From the NCBI RefSeq assembly GCF_030369675.1, contig NZ_CP128477.1, forward strand, positions 868,001-932,000: a stretch of 64,000 nucleotides of DNA. Direction: 5' to 3'. Below are positions 1 to 9,179 of this stretch, piece by piece. The position numbers were made by a program, and so were the translations under genes. The notes beneath the pieces are model-generated. The model ran no database searches, was not told the DNA's origin, and saw only the letters and a program-made list of their open reading frames with translations. The first letter of the stretch is position 1; the number at the start of each line of letters is the position of its first letter. This stretch comes from Peteryoungia algae (GTDB lineage Bacteria > Pseudomonadota > Alphaproteobacteria > Rhizobiales > Rhizobiaceae).

Positions 1-768
<768 letters not shown>

Positions 769-789
769 TCCTGCCCGATCTCCCTTCGA

Positions 790-826
790 AGCCCGTGCCG
801 GTCATCCCGGCGCGGGCTTTTTCTTT
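790..826 (+). terminator. intrinsic terminator after eno
   Basis: A 12-bp stem (AGCCCGTGCCGG paired with CCGGCGCGGGCT, one G-U pair, TCAT-C loop) at 790-818 is followed by TTTTTCTTTT. It lies 22 bases after the enolase stop, so it should end the enolase transcript before ftsB. Confidence 0.85.
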
Positions 827-841
827 TGCGCTGCGACAGGG

Positions 842-856
842 TCAACCATCGGTTAA
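842..856 (+). promoter_or_regulatory. possible CtrA-like site upstream of ftsB
   Basis: TCAA-CCATCGG-TTAA fits the alphaproteobacterial CtrA pattern TTAA-N7-TTAA except for one base. It sits about 55 bp before the likely ftsB start and after the enolase terminator, where the ftsB promoter must be. CtrA is known to control division genes in this class. The motif is short and AT-rich, so a chance match is possible. Confidence 0.25.
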
Positions 857-908
857 GACATGCCCGCTAATCTGAGTGCCAGTTTCGCGTTTCAGGGCAA
901 TTGTCGGC

Positions 909-1226
909 ATGTGGACCAGGCATCACAAGAAAAAGAAATACGGCCGCCTTATTCTGCCCGCTGTCACAATCGCTTTCCTGTCCTATTTCGGTTACCATTC
1001 GATCCATGGCGACTATGGCTTGAGGGCAGGACAGCAGTTCGAGCGCATCCGGCTGGAGCGCGCCTCCGAGCTGGAAAGGCTCGTTGCGCAGCGCATGGTC
1101 TTGGAGAAGGAAGTGAGCCTCTTGAGTGACGGCTCGCTGGACGAGGACATCATTGACGAAAAGGCGCGCTATCAGCTCAATATGTCGCGCCCGGATGAAA
1201 TCGTGATCTTCAACACCTATTTCTGA
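909..1226 (+). CDS. ftsB: FtsB-like septum formation initiator
   Basis: A 105-residue bitopic protein of the FtsB/DivIC family, which forms the FtsQLB subcomplex of the divisome. Visible parts are a short basic cytoplasmic tail (THHKKKK), one membrane segment at about residues 12-28, and a periplasmic heptad-like stretch (about 40-70) expected to form a coiled coil, ending in a conserved acidic tail. The ATG at 909 was chosen because an AGGG lies about 10 bases before it and the Trp-Thr start is usual in rhizobia; a GTG at 876 in the same frame would add 11 residues. The location between eno and pdhA is conserved in Rhizobiaceae. Confidence 0.85.
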   Translation: MWTRHHKKKKYGRLILPAVTIAFLSYFGYHSIHGDYGLRAGQQFERIRLERASELERLVAQRMVLEKEVSLLSDGSLDEDIIDEKARYQLNMSRPDEIVIFNTYF

Positions 1227-1374
1227 TTAACTCAAATCGGGTTAATTCGAATTCTTTCATTTTTTACAGTTGCTTGCGGCGAATGAGAGCCATGCATTTA
1301 TGGCATTGCCGCCGTCGGCTTTCTTCCCTATTCTGTCGTCAACTTTGCACCATAATAACCCATGGGAGGGATGC

Positions 1375-2421
1375 ATGGCGCCTCGCAAGCCTGCGACTGC
1401 GACCGGTCGGAAGCCTTCGACCAAGCCTGCCAAGAAAGAGTTCACGCAAGGAGCGATCGTCGAGTTCGACAAGGCTCAGGAGATCCTGGCCTATCGCGAA
1501 ATGCTGCTCATTCGTCGTTTTGAAGAAAAGGCCGGGCAGCTTTACGGCATGGGCTTCATCGGTGGTTTCTGTCACCTGTATATCGGCCAGGAAGCTGTCG
1601 TTGTCGGCATGCAGATGGCGCTGAAGGACGGCGATCAGGTCATCACCGGTTATCGTGACCACGGCCACATGCTGGCTTGCGGTATGAGCGCGCGTGGCGT
1701 CATGGCCGAGTTGACCGGCCGTCGCGGCGGCCTGTCGAAAGGCAAGGGCGGCTCGATGCACATGTTCTCCAAGGAGAAGAATTTTTATGGCGGCCACGGT
1801 ATCGTCGGCGCCCAGGTCTCGCTTGGCACGGGTCTCGCCTTCGCCAACAAGTATCGTGGCAACGACAATGTCTCGCTCGCCTATTTCGGCGACGGCGCCG
1901 CCAACCAGGGCCAGGTCTACGAGAGCTTCAACATGGCTCGTCTGTGGAACCTGCCGGTAATCTACATCATCGAGAACAACCGATACGCCATGGGTACCTC
2001 TGTCTCGCGCGCTTCTGCCCAGACGGATTTCTCCCAGCGCGGTGTGTCCTTCAACATTCCAGGCATCCAGGTGGACGGCATGGATGTGCGTGCGGTCAAG
2101 GCTGCCGCGGATCTGGCGGTCGAGCATTGCCGTTCCGGCAAGGGCCCGATCATCCTCGAAATGCAGACATATCGCTATCGTGGCCACTCGATGTCTGACC
2201 CGGCGAAGTATCGGACCAAGGAAGAAGTGCAGAAGATGCGTTCCGAGCAGGATCCGATCGAGCAGGTCCGCGCACGTCTGCTCGAAAAGGGCTGGGCGAG
2301 CGAGGACGAATTGAAAGCGATCGACAAGGACGTCCGCGACATCGTGGCCGACTCGGCCGATTTCGCCCAGGCCAATCCGGAGCCGGATGCATCCGAGCTC
2401 TACACCGACATCCTGCTGTAA
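1375..2421 (+). CDS. pdhA: pyruvate dehydrogenase E1 component, alpha subunit
   Basis: E1 alpha of the pyruvate dehydrogenase complex; with PdhB it decarboxylates pyruvate on thiamine diphosphate. 348 residues, the usual length. The TPP-binding motif runs from GDG at about residue 172 to ENN at about 200 (YFGDGAANQG...IIENN), and the conserved YRGHSMSDP loop is near residue 266. The N-terminus is a Lys/Pro/Thr-rich tail typical of rhizobial PdhA. The frame is open further upstream, but the ATG at 1375 has GGGAGGG immediately before it. It begins the pdhA-pdhB-pdhC run, with 15-base gaps carrying strong ribosome sites (GGGAGGGA, GGGGAGGG), so the three are probably one transcript. Confidence 0.97.
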   Translation: MAPRKPATATGRKPSTKPAKKEFTQGAIVEFDKAQEILAYREMLLIRRFEEKAGQLYGMGFIGGFCHLYIGQEAVVVGMQMALKDGDQVITGYRDHGHMLACGMSARGVMAELTGRRGGLSKGKGGSMHMFSKEKNFYGGHGIVGAQVSLGTGLAFANKYRGNDNVSLAYFGDGAANQGQVYESFNMARLWNLPVIYIIENNRYAMGTSVSRASAQTDFSQRGVSFNIPGIQVDGMDVRAVKAAADLAVEHCRSGKGPIILEMQTYRYRGHSMSDPAKYRTKEEVQKMRSEQDPIEQVRARLLEKGWASEDELKAIDKDVRDIVADSADFAQANPEPDASELYTDILL

Positions 2422-2436
2422 TCGGGGAGGGAACCC

Positions 2437-3843
2437 ATGCCGATCGAAATCCTCATGCCCGCCCTGTCTCCGACCATGGAGGAGGGCACACTCTCTAAGT
2501 GGGTCAAGCAGGAAGGTGATACCGTGAAGTCCGGCGACGTGATCGCTGAAATCGAAACCGACAAGGCGACGATGGAAGTCGAGGCCGTCGACGAAGGTGT
2601 GCTCGGCAAGATCCTGATCGCTGCCGGCACTGAAAACGTCAAGGTCAATACCGCGATTGCCGTTCTGCTGCAGGACGGCGAAAGCGCCGATGCTGCCGTC
2701 GCACCGAAGAAGGAAGCCGATGCACCGGCGGCCGCTTCTGATGCGGCAGGCGGAAAGGCGCGCGAAGCGGCTGCGGAGCCGGATTCCACTGCAGATAACA
2801 AGGTCCCCGCGGCCCCGAAGATCGATGTCGCCTCTGATCCGGATATCCCGGCCGGAACCGAAATGGTCACCATGACGGTCCGCGAAGCCCTGCGCGAAGC
2901 CATGGCGGAAGAAATGCGCGCCAACCCCGATGTCTTCGTCATGGGTGAGGAAGTCGCCGAATATCAGGGCGCCTACAAGATCACGCAGGGCCTGCTGGCC
3001 GAGTTTGGTGCGAAGCGCGTCGTCGACACGCCGATCACCGAGCACGGTTTCGCCGGCGTCGGCGTTGGTGCTGCCATGGCGGGCCTCAAGCCGATCATCG
3101 AATTCATGACCTTCAACTTCGCCATGCAGGCGATCGACCAGATCATCAACTCGGCCGCCAAGACGCTCTACATGTCCGGCGGCCAGATGGGTGCGCCGAT
3201 CGTCTTCCGTGGCCCGAACGGGGCTGCCGCCCGCGTCGGCGCACAGCACAGCCAGGATTATGCCGCCTGGTATAGCCAGATTCCGGGCCTCAAGGTCGTC
3301 ATGCCCTATTCGGCCGCCGACGCAAAGGGCCTGCTGAAGGCCGCGATCCGCGATCCGAACCCGGTTGTCTTCCTGGAAAACGAGATCCTCTACGGTCAGT
3401 CCTTCGAAGTGCCGAAGCTCGATGACTTTGTCCTGCCGATCGGCAAGGCGCGCATCCACAAGACCGGCAAGGACGTCACCATCGTCTCCTGGAGCATCGG
3501 CATGACCTACGCCATCAAGGCGATCGCCGAGCTGGAGAAGGAAGGCATCGACGTCGAACTGATTGACCTGCGCACGATCCGTCCGATGGACCTCCCGACG
3601 ATCATCGAATCGGTCAAGAAGACCGGCCGTCTCGTCACCGTCGAGGAAGGTTATCCGCAGTCGTCGGTCGGCACCGAAATCGCCACCCGTGTCATGCAGC
3701 AGGCCTTCGATTATCTCGATGCGCCGATCCTGACGATCGCTGGCAAGGACGTTCCGATGCCTTACGCGGCGAACCTCGAAAAGCTCGCTCTGCCGAATGT
3801 CGGCGAAGTGGTCCAGGCGGTGAAGACCGTCTGCTACAAATAA
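2437..3843 (+). CDS. pdhB: pyruvate dehydrogenase E1 component, beta subunit with N-terminal lipoyl domain
   Basis: E1 beta of the PDH complex, 468 residues. Unlike enterobacterial or mammalian E1 beta it starts with a lipoyl domain (about residues 1-80) whose acceptor lysine is K43 in [10 protein letters not shown] Pro/Ala-rich linker (about 85-140) follows, then a transketolase pyrimidine-binding domain ([16 protein letters not shown] onward) and the transketolase C-terminal domain. This fusion is known for rhizobial PdhB. The lipoyl domain is nearly identical in protein to that of PdhC directly downstream, and similar in DNA, pointing to an old intra-operon duplication. It needs LipA, encoded at 8120-9112, for lipoylation. 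Confidence 0.97.
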   Translation: MPIEILMPALSPTMEEGTLSKWVKQEGDTVKSGDVIAEIETDKATMEVEAVDEGVLGKILIAAGTENVKVNTAIAVLLQDGESADAAVAPKKEADAPAAASDAAGGKAREAAAEPDSTADNKVPAAPKIDVASDPDIPAGTEMVTMTVREALREAMAEEMRANPDVFVMGEEVAEYQGAYKITQGLLAEFGAKRVVDTPITEHGFAGVGVGAAMAGLKPIIEFMTFNFAMQAIDQIINSAAKTLYMSGGQMGAPIVFRGPNGAAARVGAQHSQDYAAWYSQIPGLKVVMPYSAADAKGLLKAAIRDPNPVVFLENEILYGQSFEVPKLDDFVLPIGKARIHKTGKDVTIVSWSIGMTYAIKAIAELEKEGIDVELIDLRTIRPMDLPTIIESVKKTGRLVTVEEGYPQSSVGTEIATRVMQQAFDYLDAPILTIAGKDVPMPYAANLEKLALPNVGEVVQAVKTVCYK

Positions 3844-3858
3844 GGGGAGGGTAGGTCC

Positions 3859-5196
3859 ATGCCGATCAACATCACCATGCCGGCCCTGTCTCCGACGATG
3901 GAAGAGGGCAATCTGGCCAAATGGCTGGTCAAGGAAGGCGACAAGGTCAAGTCCGGCGACGTGATCGCCGAGATCGAGACTGACAAGGCCACCATGGAAG
4001 TGGAGGCCGTCGATGAGGGCGTCGTCGCGAAGATCGTGGTTCCCGCCGGCACCGAAGCCGTCAAGGTCAATGCACTGATCGCCATCCTCGCCGAAGAAGG
4101 CGAGGATGTTGCCGCCGCTGCGGCCGCTGGTGGCGGTTCGTCCGCGCCGAAGGCCGAAGCTGCTCCGGCGCCAAAGGCAGAAGCCGCACCGGTGTCTGCA
4201 GAAACCGCAACTCCGGCGCCTGCAGCCGCGTCGGCTGCTCCGGCGGTGTCGTCCGGTGAGCGCGTCTTCGCCTCGCCGCTCGCGCGTCGTCTCGCCAGGG
4301 AGGCCGGTCTCGATCTCAAGGCTGTCTCTGGTTCCGGTCCGAAGGGCCGTGTGGTCAAGAGCGACGTTGAAAAGGCCGTCAGCACCGGCGGTGCAAAGGC
4401 TGCCCCGGCTTCCGCCGCAGGTGCAGGTTCAGCTGCCGCACCGGTGCTTGCCAAGGGCGCGTCGGAAGAGGCCGTTCTCAAGAACTTCGCCGAAGGCTCC
4501 TACGAGCTCGTGCCGCATGACGGCATGCGCAAGACGATCGCCAAGCGCCTGCAGGAATCCAAGCAGACCATCCCGCATTTCTACGTCTCCGTGGATTGCG
4601 AACTGGATGGCCTGATGGCGCTTCGTGCCCAGCTCAATGCGGCTGCCCCCGAAAAGGACGGCAAGCCGGCCTACAAGCTCTCGGTCAACGACATGGTGAT
4701 CAAGGCGCTGGCGCTCGCACTCCGCGATGTGCCGGATGCCAATGTCTCCTGGACCGACACCAACATGGTCAAGCACAAGCATGCCGATGTCGGCGTGGCT
4801 GTCTCCATTCCCGGCGGCCTGATCACTCCGATCATTCGCAAGGCCGAGGAAAAGAGCCTGTCCACCATCTCCAACGAGATGAAGGACCTCGGCAAGCGTG
4901 CCAAGGACCGCAAGCTGAAGCCCGAAGAGTATCAGGGCGGCACGACCGCCGTATCCAATATGGGCATGATGGGCGTGAAGAGCTTCTCGGCCGTGGTCAA
5001 CCCTCCGCATGCGACGATCCTCGCGGTCGGCGCCGGTGAAGAGCGGGTTGTGGTCAAGAAGGGCGAGATGAAGGTCGCGACGGTCATGACCGTGACGCTC
5101 TCGACCGACCATCGTTGCGTCGATGGCGCGCTCGGTGCCGAACTGCTCGGTGCTTTCAAGCGCTACATCGAAAATCCGATGGGCATGCTGGTCTGA
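3859..5196 (+). CDS. pdhC: dihydrolipoamide acetyltransferase (PDH E2)
   Basis: E2 core of the PDH complex, 445 residues; it transfers the acetyl group from lipoyl to CoA. Domains: lipoyl (1-80, acceptor K43), Ala/Pro-rich linker (about 85-130), peripheral subunit-binding domain (about 135-172, [13 protein letters not shown]...GPKGRV), second linker, and the catalytic acyltransferase domain (about 215-445) with the active-site DHRCVDG near residue 418. One lipoyl domain only, consistent with the second one being carried by PdhB. The ATG follows GGGGAGGG. Confidence 0.97.
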   Translation: MPINITMPALSPTMEEGNLAKWLVKEGDKVKSGDVIAEIETDKATMEVEAVDEGVVAKIVVPAGTEAVKVNALIAILAEEGEDVAAAAAAGGGSSAPKAEAAPAPKAEAAPVSAETATPAPAAASAAPAVSSGERVFASPLARRLAREAGLDLKAVSGSGPKGRVVKSDVEKAVSTGGAKAAPASAAGAGSAAAPVLAKGASEEAVLKNFAEGSYELVPHDGMRKTIAKRLQESKQTIPHFYVSVDCELDGLMALRAQLNAAAPEKDGKPAYKLSVNDMVIKALALALRDVPDANVSWTDTNMVKHKHADVGVAVSIPGGLITPIIRKAEEKSLSTISNEMKDLGKRAKDRKLKPEEYQGGTTAVSNMGMMGVKSFSAVVNPPHATILAVGAGEERVVVKKGEMKVATVMTVTLSTDHRCVDGALGAELLGAFKRYIENPMGMLV

Positions 5197-5212
5197 TCCG
5201 GGGAGCGGTGCG

Positions 5213-5851
5213 ATGAAGACCGTTCTCGCCTATGGCGACAGCCTGACATGGGGATACGACCCGGTGAGCCTGGGTCGGCATGCCTATGAGGACCGCTGGA
5301 CGAGCGTCTTGCAAAAGGCGCTCGGTCACGGGGTAAGGGTGATCGCCGAAGGCCTGAACGGCCGTACCACGGCCTATGACGACCACCTGGGTGACTGCGA
5401 ACGCAATGGCGTGAAGCTGTTGCCGACCATTCTGGCCACGCACAAGCCGATCGATCTGGTGATCATCATGCTGGGGACGAATGACCTCAAGCGTGGCATC
5501 CAGGGAACAGCGATCGGCGCAACCAGTGGCGCCAAGCGCCTGGTCAAGCAGGTGCAGAAGCATGACTGGGGTTTCGAGTTCGAAGAACCCGAGATCCTGA
5601 TCGTCGCGCCGCCGCCGATCCGCGAGACGGCCAATTCGGTCTTCGGCGCCATGTTCAACCACTCGGTTGGCGAGGGCGCCATGCTGGCCGGCATGTATCG
5701 AGATGCGGCGGACGAAGCTGGATGTGCCTTTTTCGATGCGGGATCGGTCGCCGAAACCACGCCGCTCGACGGCATCCATCTGGACGCTGAAAACACCCGT
5801 GCGATCGGACGCGGTCTCGAGCCGATCGTTCGGATGATGCTTGGACTTTGA
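5213..5851 (+). CDS. SGNH/GDSL-family hydrolase (arylesterase-like)
   Basis: A 212-residue cytoplasmic SGNH hydrolase with no signal peptide. The block I motif YGDSLTWG holds the nucleophile (Ser10), the block III motif is MLGTND, and the catalytic Asp/His motif DGIHLD is near the C-terminus. The family hydrolyses esters; the substrate here is unknown. It starts 17 bases after the pdhC stop behind GGGGAG, so it is probably translated from the pdh transcript. Similar genes sit in the pdh region of other rhizobia, but a link to PDH chemistry (such as removing acyl groups) is only inference. Confidence 0.9.
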   Translation: MKTVLAYGDSLTWGYDPVSLGRHAYEDRWTSVLQKALGHGVRVIAEGLNGRTTAYDDHLGDCERNGVKLLPTILATHKPIDLVIIMLGTNDLKRGIQGTAIGATSGAKRLVKQVQKHDWGFEFEEPEILIVAPPPIRETANSVFGAMFNHSVGEGAMLAGMYRDAADEAGCAFFDAGSVAETTPLDGIHLDAENTRAIGRGLEPIVRMMLGL

Positions 5852-5887
5852 AGAAAACGCGCATCCTGCATCCTGAGGCAGGGCGCA

Positions 5888-5901
5888 TTGATCAAAATCA
5901 A
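5888..5901 (+). promoter_or_regulatory. FixK/Fnr-type anaerobox upstream of the YdcH-lpd segment
   Basis: TTGAT-CAAA-ATCAA matches the FixK/FnrN consensus TTGAT-N4-ATCAA exactly. A possible -10 (TCTAAC, 5921-5926) lies downstream, placing the box centre near -39 to -42 from the expected transcript start, the usual activator position for this family. The first gene downstream begins at 5961 with a good GAGGAG ribosome site. The perfect match and good spacing argue for a real site; no binding evidence is available here. Confidence 0.6.
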
Positions 5902-5960
5902 GGAGGTCTTGTGCGCTGCGTCTAACCTGAACTCATCAACCCGCTAGAGGAGATGAGATC

Positions 5961-6227
5961 ATGTCGAACACACCGCACGAACTGGCAGTGGAATTCCCGG
6001 AACACGTCGCGCAGATGCGTCATCTGAAGGAAACGGATGGTCATTTCGCAAGATTGTTCGAGACCTATCATGAGGTGAACCGGGCCATCCACCGCGCCGA
6101 AACCGATGTCGAGCCTGCAGACGACTTCCACATCGTGGAAATGCGCAAGAAGCGGATGCAGCTCAAGGATGAAATCTACGGGATGCTGGTTCGTCACGAA
6201 CCGGAGGCCGAGACACCGCCCGTCTGA
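5961..6227 (+). CDS. YdcH-like DUF465 small protein
   Basis: An 88-residue, highly charged, predicted helical cytoplasmic protein. The core pattern (LKETDGHFARLFETYHEVN, then IHRAETDVEP and KKRMQLKDEIY) is that of the DUF465/YdcH family, whose function is not established. It starts behind GAGGAG with a 9-base spacing. A consensus FixK/Fnr box is 60 bp upstream, and lpd begins 75 bases after its stop with no intrinsic terminator between, so it may be the first gene of an oxygen-responsive transcript that includes lpd. Confidence 0.88.
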   Translation: MSNTPHELAVEFPEHVAQMRHLKETDGHFARLFETYHEVNRAIHRAETDVEPADDFHIVEMRKKRMQLKDEIYGMLVRHEPEAETPPV

Positions 6228-6302
6228 GGCGCTCGCTTCCAGTCCCGAACCGGGCCTCCGCTTGAGCGGGGGCTCGCAGGAAACCGAGGAGTGGAAGCGC
6301 CC

Positions 6303-7748
6303 ATGTCGAATGCTTACGACGTCATCATCATCGGCTCCGGCCCCGGCGGCTACATTGCCGCGATCCGCGCAGCCCAGCTTGGCATGAAAGTCGCTGTAGT
6401 CGAGCGCGAGCATCTCGCCGGCATCTGCTCCAACTGGGGCTGCATACCGACGAAGGCGCTGCTGCGCACCGCCGACGTGATGCACACGGCGACCCACGCC
6501 AAGGACTACGGTCTGACCCTGGAAGGGTCGATTAAGCCCGACATCAAGGCCATCGTTGCGCGCTCGCGCGGCATCGCCCATCGCATGAACAACGGCGTCG
6601 GCTTCCTTTTCAAGAAGAACAAGGTCGACATCATCTGGGGCGAGGCGAAGATCACCAAGCCCGGCGAGATTGTCGTCGGCAAGCCGACCAAGAAGGCAGT
6701 CGAGCCGATGGGCCCGGTACCGAAGAACACGCTGGGCGAGGGCACCTATACCGCCAAGCACATCATCGTCGCGACCGGCGCCCGTCCGCGCGCTCTTCCA
6801 GGCATCGAGCCGGACGGCAAGCTGATCTGGACCTATTTCGAGGCGATGAAGCCGGAAGAGATGCCGAAGTCCCTGCTCGTCATGGGCTCGGGCGCCATCG
6901 GTATCGAATTCGCCAGCTTCTACCGCACCATGGGCGTCGATGTGACGGTCGTCGAGATCATGAAGCAGGTTATGCCGGTCGAAGACGAGGAAATCTCGGC
7001 CTTCGCCAAGAAGATGTTCGACAAGCAGGGCATGAAAATCCTGCTGGAGGCGAAAGTCGCCAAGGTCGAAAAGGGTGCAAACTCCGTCACCGCCACCATC
7101 GAGAAGAAGGACGGCTCGGTCGAGAAGATCACCGCCGACCGGATGATTTCGGCTGTCGGCGTGCAGGCGAATATCGAAGGCATCGGTCTCGAAGCCGTCG
7201 GCGTGAAGACCGATCGCGGCTTCATCGTCATCGACGGCTACGGCAAGACCAATGTGCCGGGCATCTACGCGATCGGCGACGTCGCCGGCCCGCCGATGCT
7301 GGCTCACAAGGCCGAGCATGAGGCCGTGATCGTCGTCGAGAAGATCGCCGGGCTGCCGAATGTGCATCCGATGGACAAGAACAAGATCCCGGGCTGCACC
7401 TATTGCAACCCGCAGGTCGCCTCCGTCGGCGTGACCGAAGCGAAAGCCAAGGCCGAGGGCCGCGAGATCCGCGTCGGCCGTTTCACCTTCGCCGCGAACG
7501 GCAAGGCGGTGGCCCTTGGCGAGGATCAGGGCATGGTCAAGACGATCTTCGACAAGAAGACAGGCGAACTGATCGGCGCCCACATGGTCGGCGCTGAAGT
7601 GACCGAACTCATCCAGGGCTTCGTCGTCGCGATGAATCTCGAGACCACTGAAGAAGACCTGATGCACACGATCTTCCCGCATCCGACGATCTCGGAGACG
7701 ATGAAGGAAAGCGTGCTGGATGCGTATGGGCGGGTGCTCAACGCCTGA
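6303..7748 (+). CDS. lpdA: dihydrolipoamide dehydrogenase (PDH E3)
   Basis: A 481-residue flavoprotein that reoxidises the dihydrolipoyl groups of PdhB/PdhC using NAD+. The N-terminal FAD motif is GSGPGGYIAAIRAAQ, the redox-active disulfide is in CSNWGCIPTK, the second Rossmann motif (NAD) is MGSGAIGIEFASF near residue 200, the FAD pyrophosphate motif is YAIGDVAG near 322, and the C-terminal active-site pair is HPTISE. The ATG at 6303 fits the usual family start; a GTG at 6291 would add four residues but sits directly on the GAGGAG ribosome site. It is separated from pdhC by the SGNH and YdcH genes. Confidence 0.96.
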   Translation: MSNAYDVIIIGSGPGGYIAAIRAAQLGMKVAVVEREHLAGICSNWGCIPTKALLRTADVMHTATHAKDYGLTLEGSIKPDIKAIVARSRGIAHRMNNGVGFLFKKNKVDIIWGEAKITKPGEIVVGKPTKKAVEPMGPVPKNTLGEGTYTAKHIIVATGARPRALPGIEPDGKLIWTYFEAMKPEEMPKSLLVMGSGAIGIEFASFYRTMGVDVTVVEIMKQVMPVEDEEISAFAKKMFDKQGMKILLEAKVAKVEKGANSVTATIEKKDGSVEKITADRMISAVGVQANIEGIGLEAVGVKTDRGFIVIDGYGKTNVPGIYAIGDVAGPPMLAHKAEHEAVIVVEKIAGLPNVHPMDKNKIPGCTYCNPQVASVGVTEAKAKAEGREIRVGRFTFAANGKAVALGEDQGMVKTIFDKKTGELIGAHMVGAEVTELIQGFVVAMNLETTEEDLMHTIFPHPTISETMKESVLDAYGRVLNA

Positions 7749-7824
7749 AGCCAGGTTGTGAAAAGGAGCCGTGCCGCCTATATGGGCGGCAGGTTCAAAC
7801 GGAATATTCGAAAAGGAATGCGCC

Positions 7825-8079
7825 GTGGCAGGGTTTGAAGTCGGTATTCTCGCGACGATCTTCTTCGGCGGTCTCGCCGGGTGGCTTGCCGGAAAGCTCA
7901 TGAACATGCGCTTCGGCGTCATCATGAACATCATCATCGGCATCATCGGCGCGGTGATCGCCGCGGCGATCTTCCGCCGTCTGGGCATCTTCGTCGCAGG
8001 CGACTGGCTGGGCTATCTGATCACCAGCTTCGTCGGTGCAAGCATTCTTCTCTTCATCGCCAAGCTCGTCCGGCGGTAA
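7825..8079 (+). CDS. GlsB/YeaQ/YmgE-family small membrane protein
   Basis: An 84-residue integral membrane protein with three hydrophobic segments (about 4-22, 29-48, 58-80) and Gly-rich helices ([25 protein letters not shown]) typical of the transglycosylase-associated GlsB/YeaQ family. The family is often stress-linked but has no proven biochemical role. A GTG start at 7825 is chosen because AAAAGGA lies 8 bases upstream; an upstream in-frame start at 7771 would add an unrelated, non-hydrophobic extension. It lies between lpd and lipA on the same strand. Confidence 0.85.
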   Translation: MAGFEVGILATIFFGGLAGWLAGKLMNMRFGVIMNIIIGIIGAVIAAAIFRRLGIFVAGDWLGYLITSFVGASILLFIAKLVRR

Positions 8080-8119
8080 ACAAAAAAGGCCGCATGCGCT
8101 GCGGCACAGGGTTCTCATC

Positions 8120-9112
8120 ATGGTCACCATTCTCGACAGCACCAATCTCTCCGGCGCCGCCGTTGTGACTTCCGCAGACGATAAACGCGTCCGCCATCCG
8201 GAGAAGGCTCACAAGCCCGACACGGAAGTCCTGCGCAAGCCGGAGTGGATCCGCGTCAAGGCCCCGACCTCCAAGGGGTATCACGAGACCCGTGACCTCG
8301 TTCGCTCCCACAAGCTGGTCACCGTGTGCGAGGAAGCCGGCTGCCCGAACATCGGCGAGTGCTGGGACAAGAAGCACGCCACCTTCATGATCATGGGCGA
8401 GATCTGTACCCGCGCCTGCGCCTTCTGCAATGTCGCGACCGGCAAGCCGAATGCGCTTGACCTGGATGAACCCGAAAACGTCGCCAAGGCGGTCCACCAG
8501 ATGGGCCTACAGCATGTGGTGATCACCTCCGTCGACCGGGACGACTTGGCCGACGGTGGCGCGGAACACTTTGAAAAGGTGATCTGGGCGATCCGTGCCG
8601 CATCACCGCACACGACCATCGAAATACTGACGCCGGACTTCCTGAAGAAGCCGGGCGCGCTGGAGCGTGTCGTTGCAGCCAAGCCCGACGTGTTCAACCA
8701 CAATATGGAAACGGTGCCTGGCAACTATCTGACCGTCCGGCCTGGTGCGCGCTACTTCCACTCCGTTCGCCTGCTGCAGCGGGTCAAGGAGCTCGACCCC
8801 ACGATGTTCACGAAGTCCGGTATCATGGTCGGTCTGGGCGAAGAGCGAAACGAAGTGCTTCAGTTGATGGACGACCTGCGCACGGCGGATGTCGATTTCC
8901 TCACCATTGGCCAGTATCTCCAGCCGACCCGCAAGCACCACAAGGTCGAGCGGTTCGTGACGCCGGAAGAGTTCAAGTCCTATGAAGACATTGCCTACAC
9001 CAAGGGCTTCCTCATGGTCTCCTCGAGCCCGCTCACGCGGTCCTCGCACCATGCCGGTGATGACTTCGCACGGCTGAAGGCGGCGCGGGAAAAGCTTGTC
9101 GCCAGGGTTTGA
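8120..9112 (+). CDS. lipA: lipoyl synthase
   Basis: Radical-SAM enzyme, 330 residues, that inserts two sulfurs into protein-bound octanoyl groups to give lipoyl cofactors. The auxiliary 4Fe-4S cluster cysteines are in [12 protein letters not shown], the radical-SAM CxxxCxxC is CTRACAFC, and the conserved C-terminal RSSHHAGDD is present. The ATG at 8120 gives the N-terminus seen in rhizobial LipA ([13 protein letters not shown] close to the start). It serves the PDH subunits encoded upstream; clustering of lipA with pdh and lpd is usual in this family. Confidence 0.96.
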   Translation: MVTILDSTNLSGAAVVTSADDKRVRHPEKAHKPDTEVLRKPEWIRVKAPTSKGYHETRDLVRSHKLVTVCEEAGCPNIGECWDKKHATFMIMGEICTRACAFCNVATGKPNALDLDEPENVAKAVHQMGLQHVVITSVDRDDLADGGAEHFEKVIWAIRAASPHTTIEILTPDFLKKPGALERVVAAKPDVFNHNMETVPGNYLTVRPGARYFHSVRLLQRVKELDPTMFTKSGIMVGLGEERNEVLQLMDDLRTADVDFLTIGQYLQPTRKHHKVERFVTPEEFKSYEDIAYTKGFLMVSSSPLTRSSHHAGDDFARLKAAREKLVARV

Positions 9113-9155
9113 AGACGTCGCCAGTCTTTCAAACGACGTGAGATGGCGCTAGATC

Positions 9156-9178
9156 CCCACACGCGAGGAGTGTGTGGG
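9156..9178 (+). promoter_or_regulatory. hairpin presenting the ribosome site of the 9180 gene in its loop
   Basis: CCCACAC (9156-9162) pairs perfectly with GTGTGGG (9172-9178). The 9-base loop GCGAGGAGT holds the GAGGAG ribosome site, and the ATG is two bases after the stem. Such an arrangement could tune translation; chance formation cannot be excluded. Confidence 0.35.
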
Positions 9179-9179
9179 C

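Noticed and set aside
1339..3459. Very long open frame (706 codons) on the minus strand
   Set aside because: It lies antisense to pdhA and pdhB, has no family resemblance and an odd His/Arg/Asp-rich composition. It is a by-product of high-GC third positions in the real genes. The same applies to minus-strand frames at 5922-7988, 15924-18317, 49882-51807 and 56839-58284, and to the plus-strand frame 60613-62334.
8084..8104. Hairpin GCCGCA/TGCGGC with a flanking A-run between the GlsB-like gene and lipA
   Set aside because: It would work as a terminator only on the minus strand, where no gene is transcribed toward it. On the plus strand there is no U-run, so it is not called a terminator.
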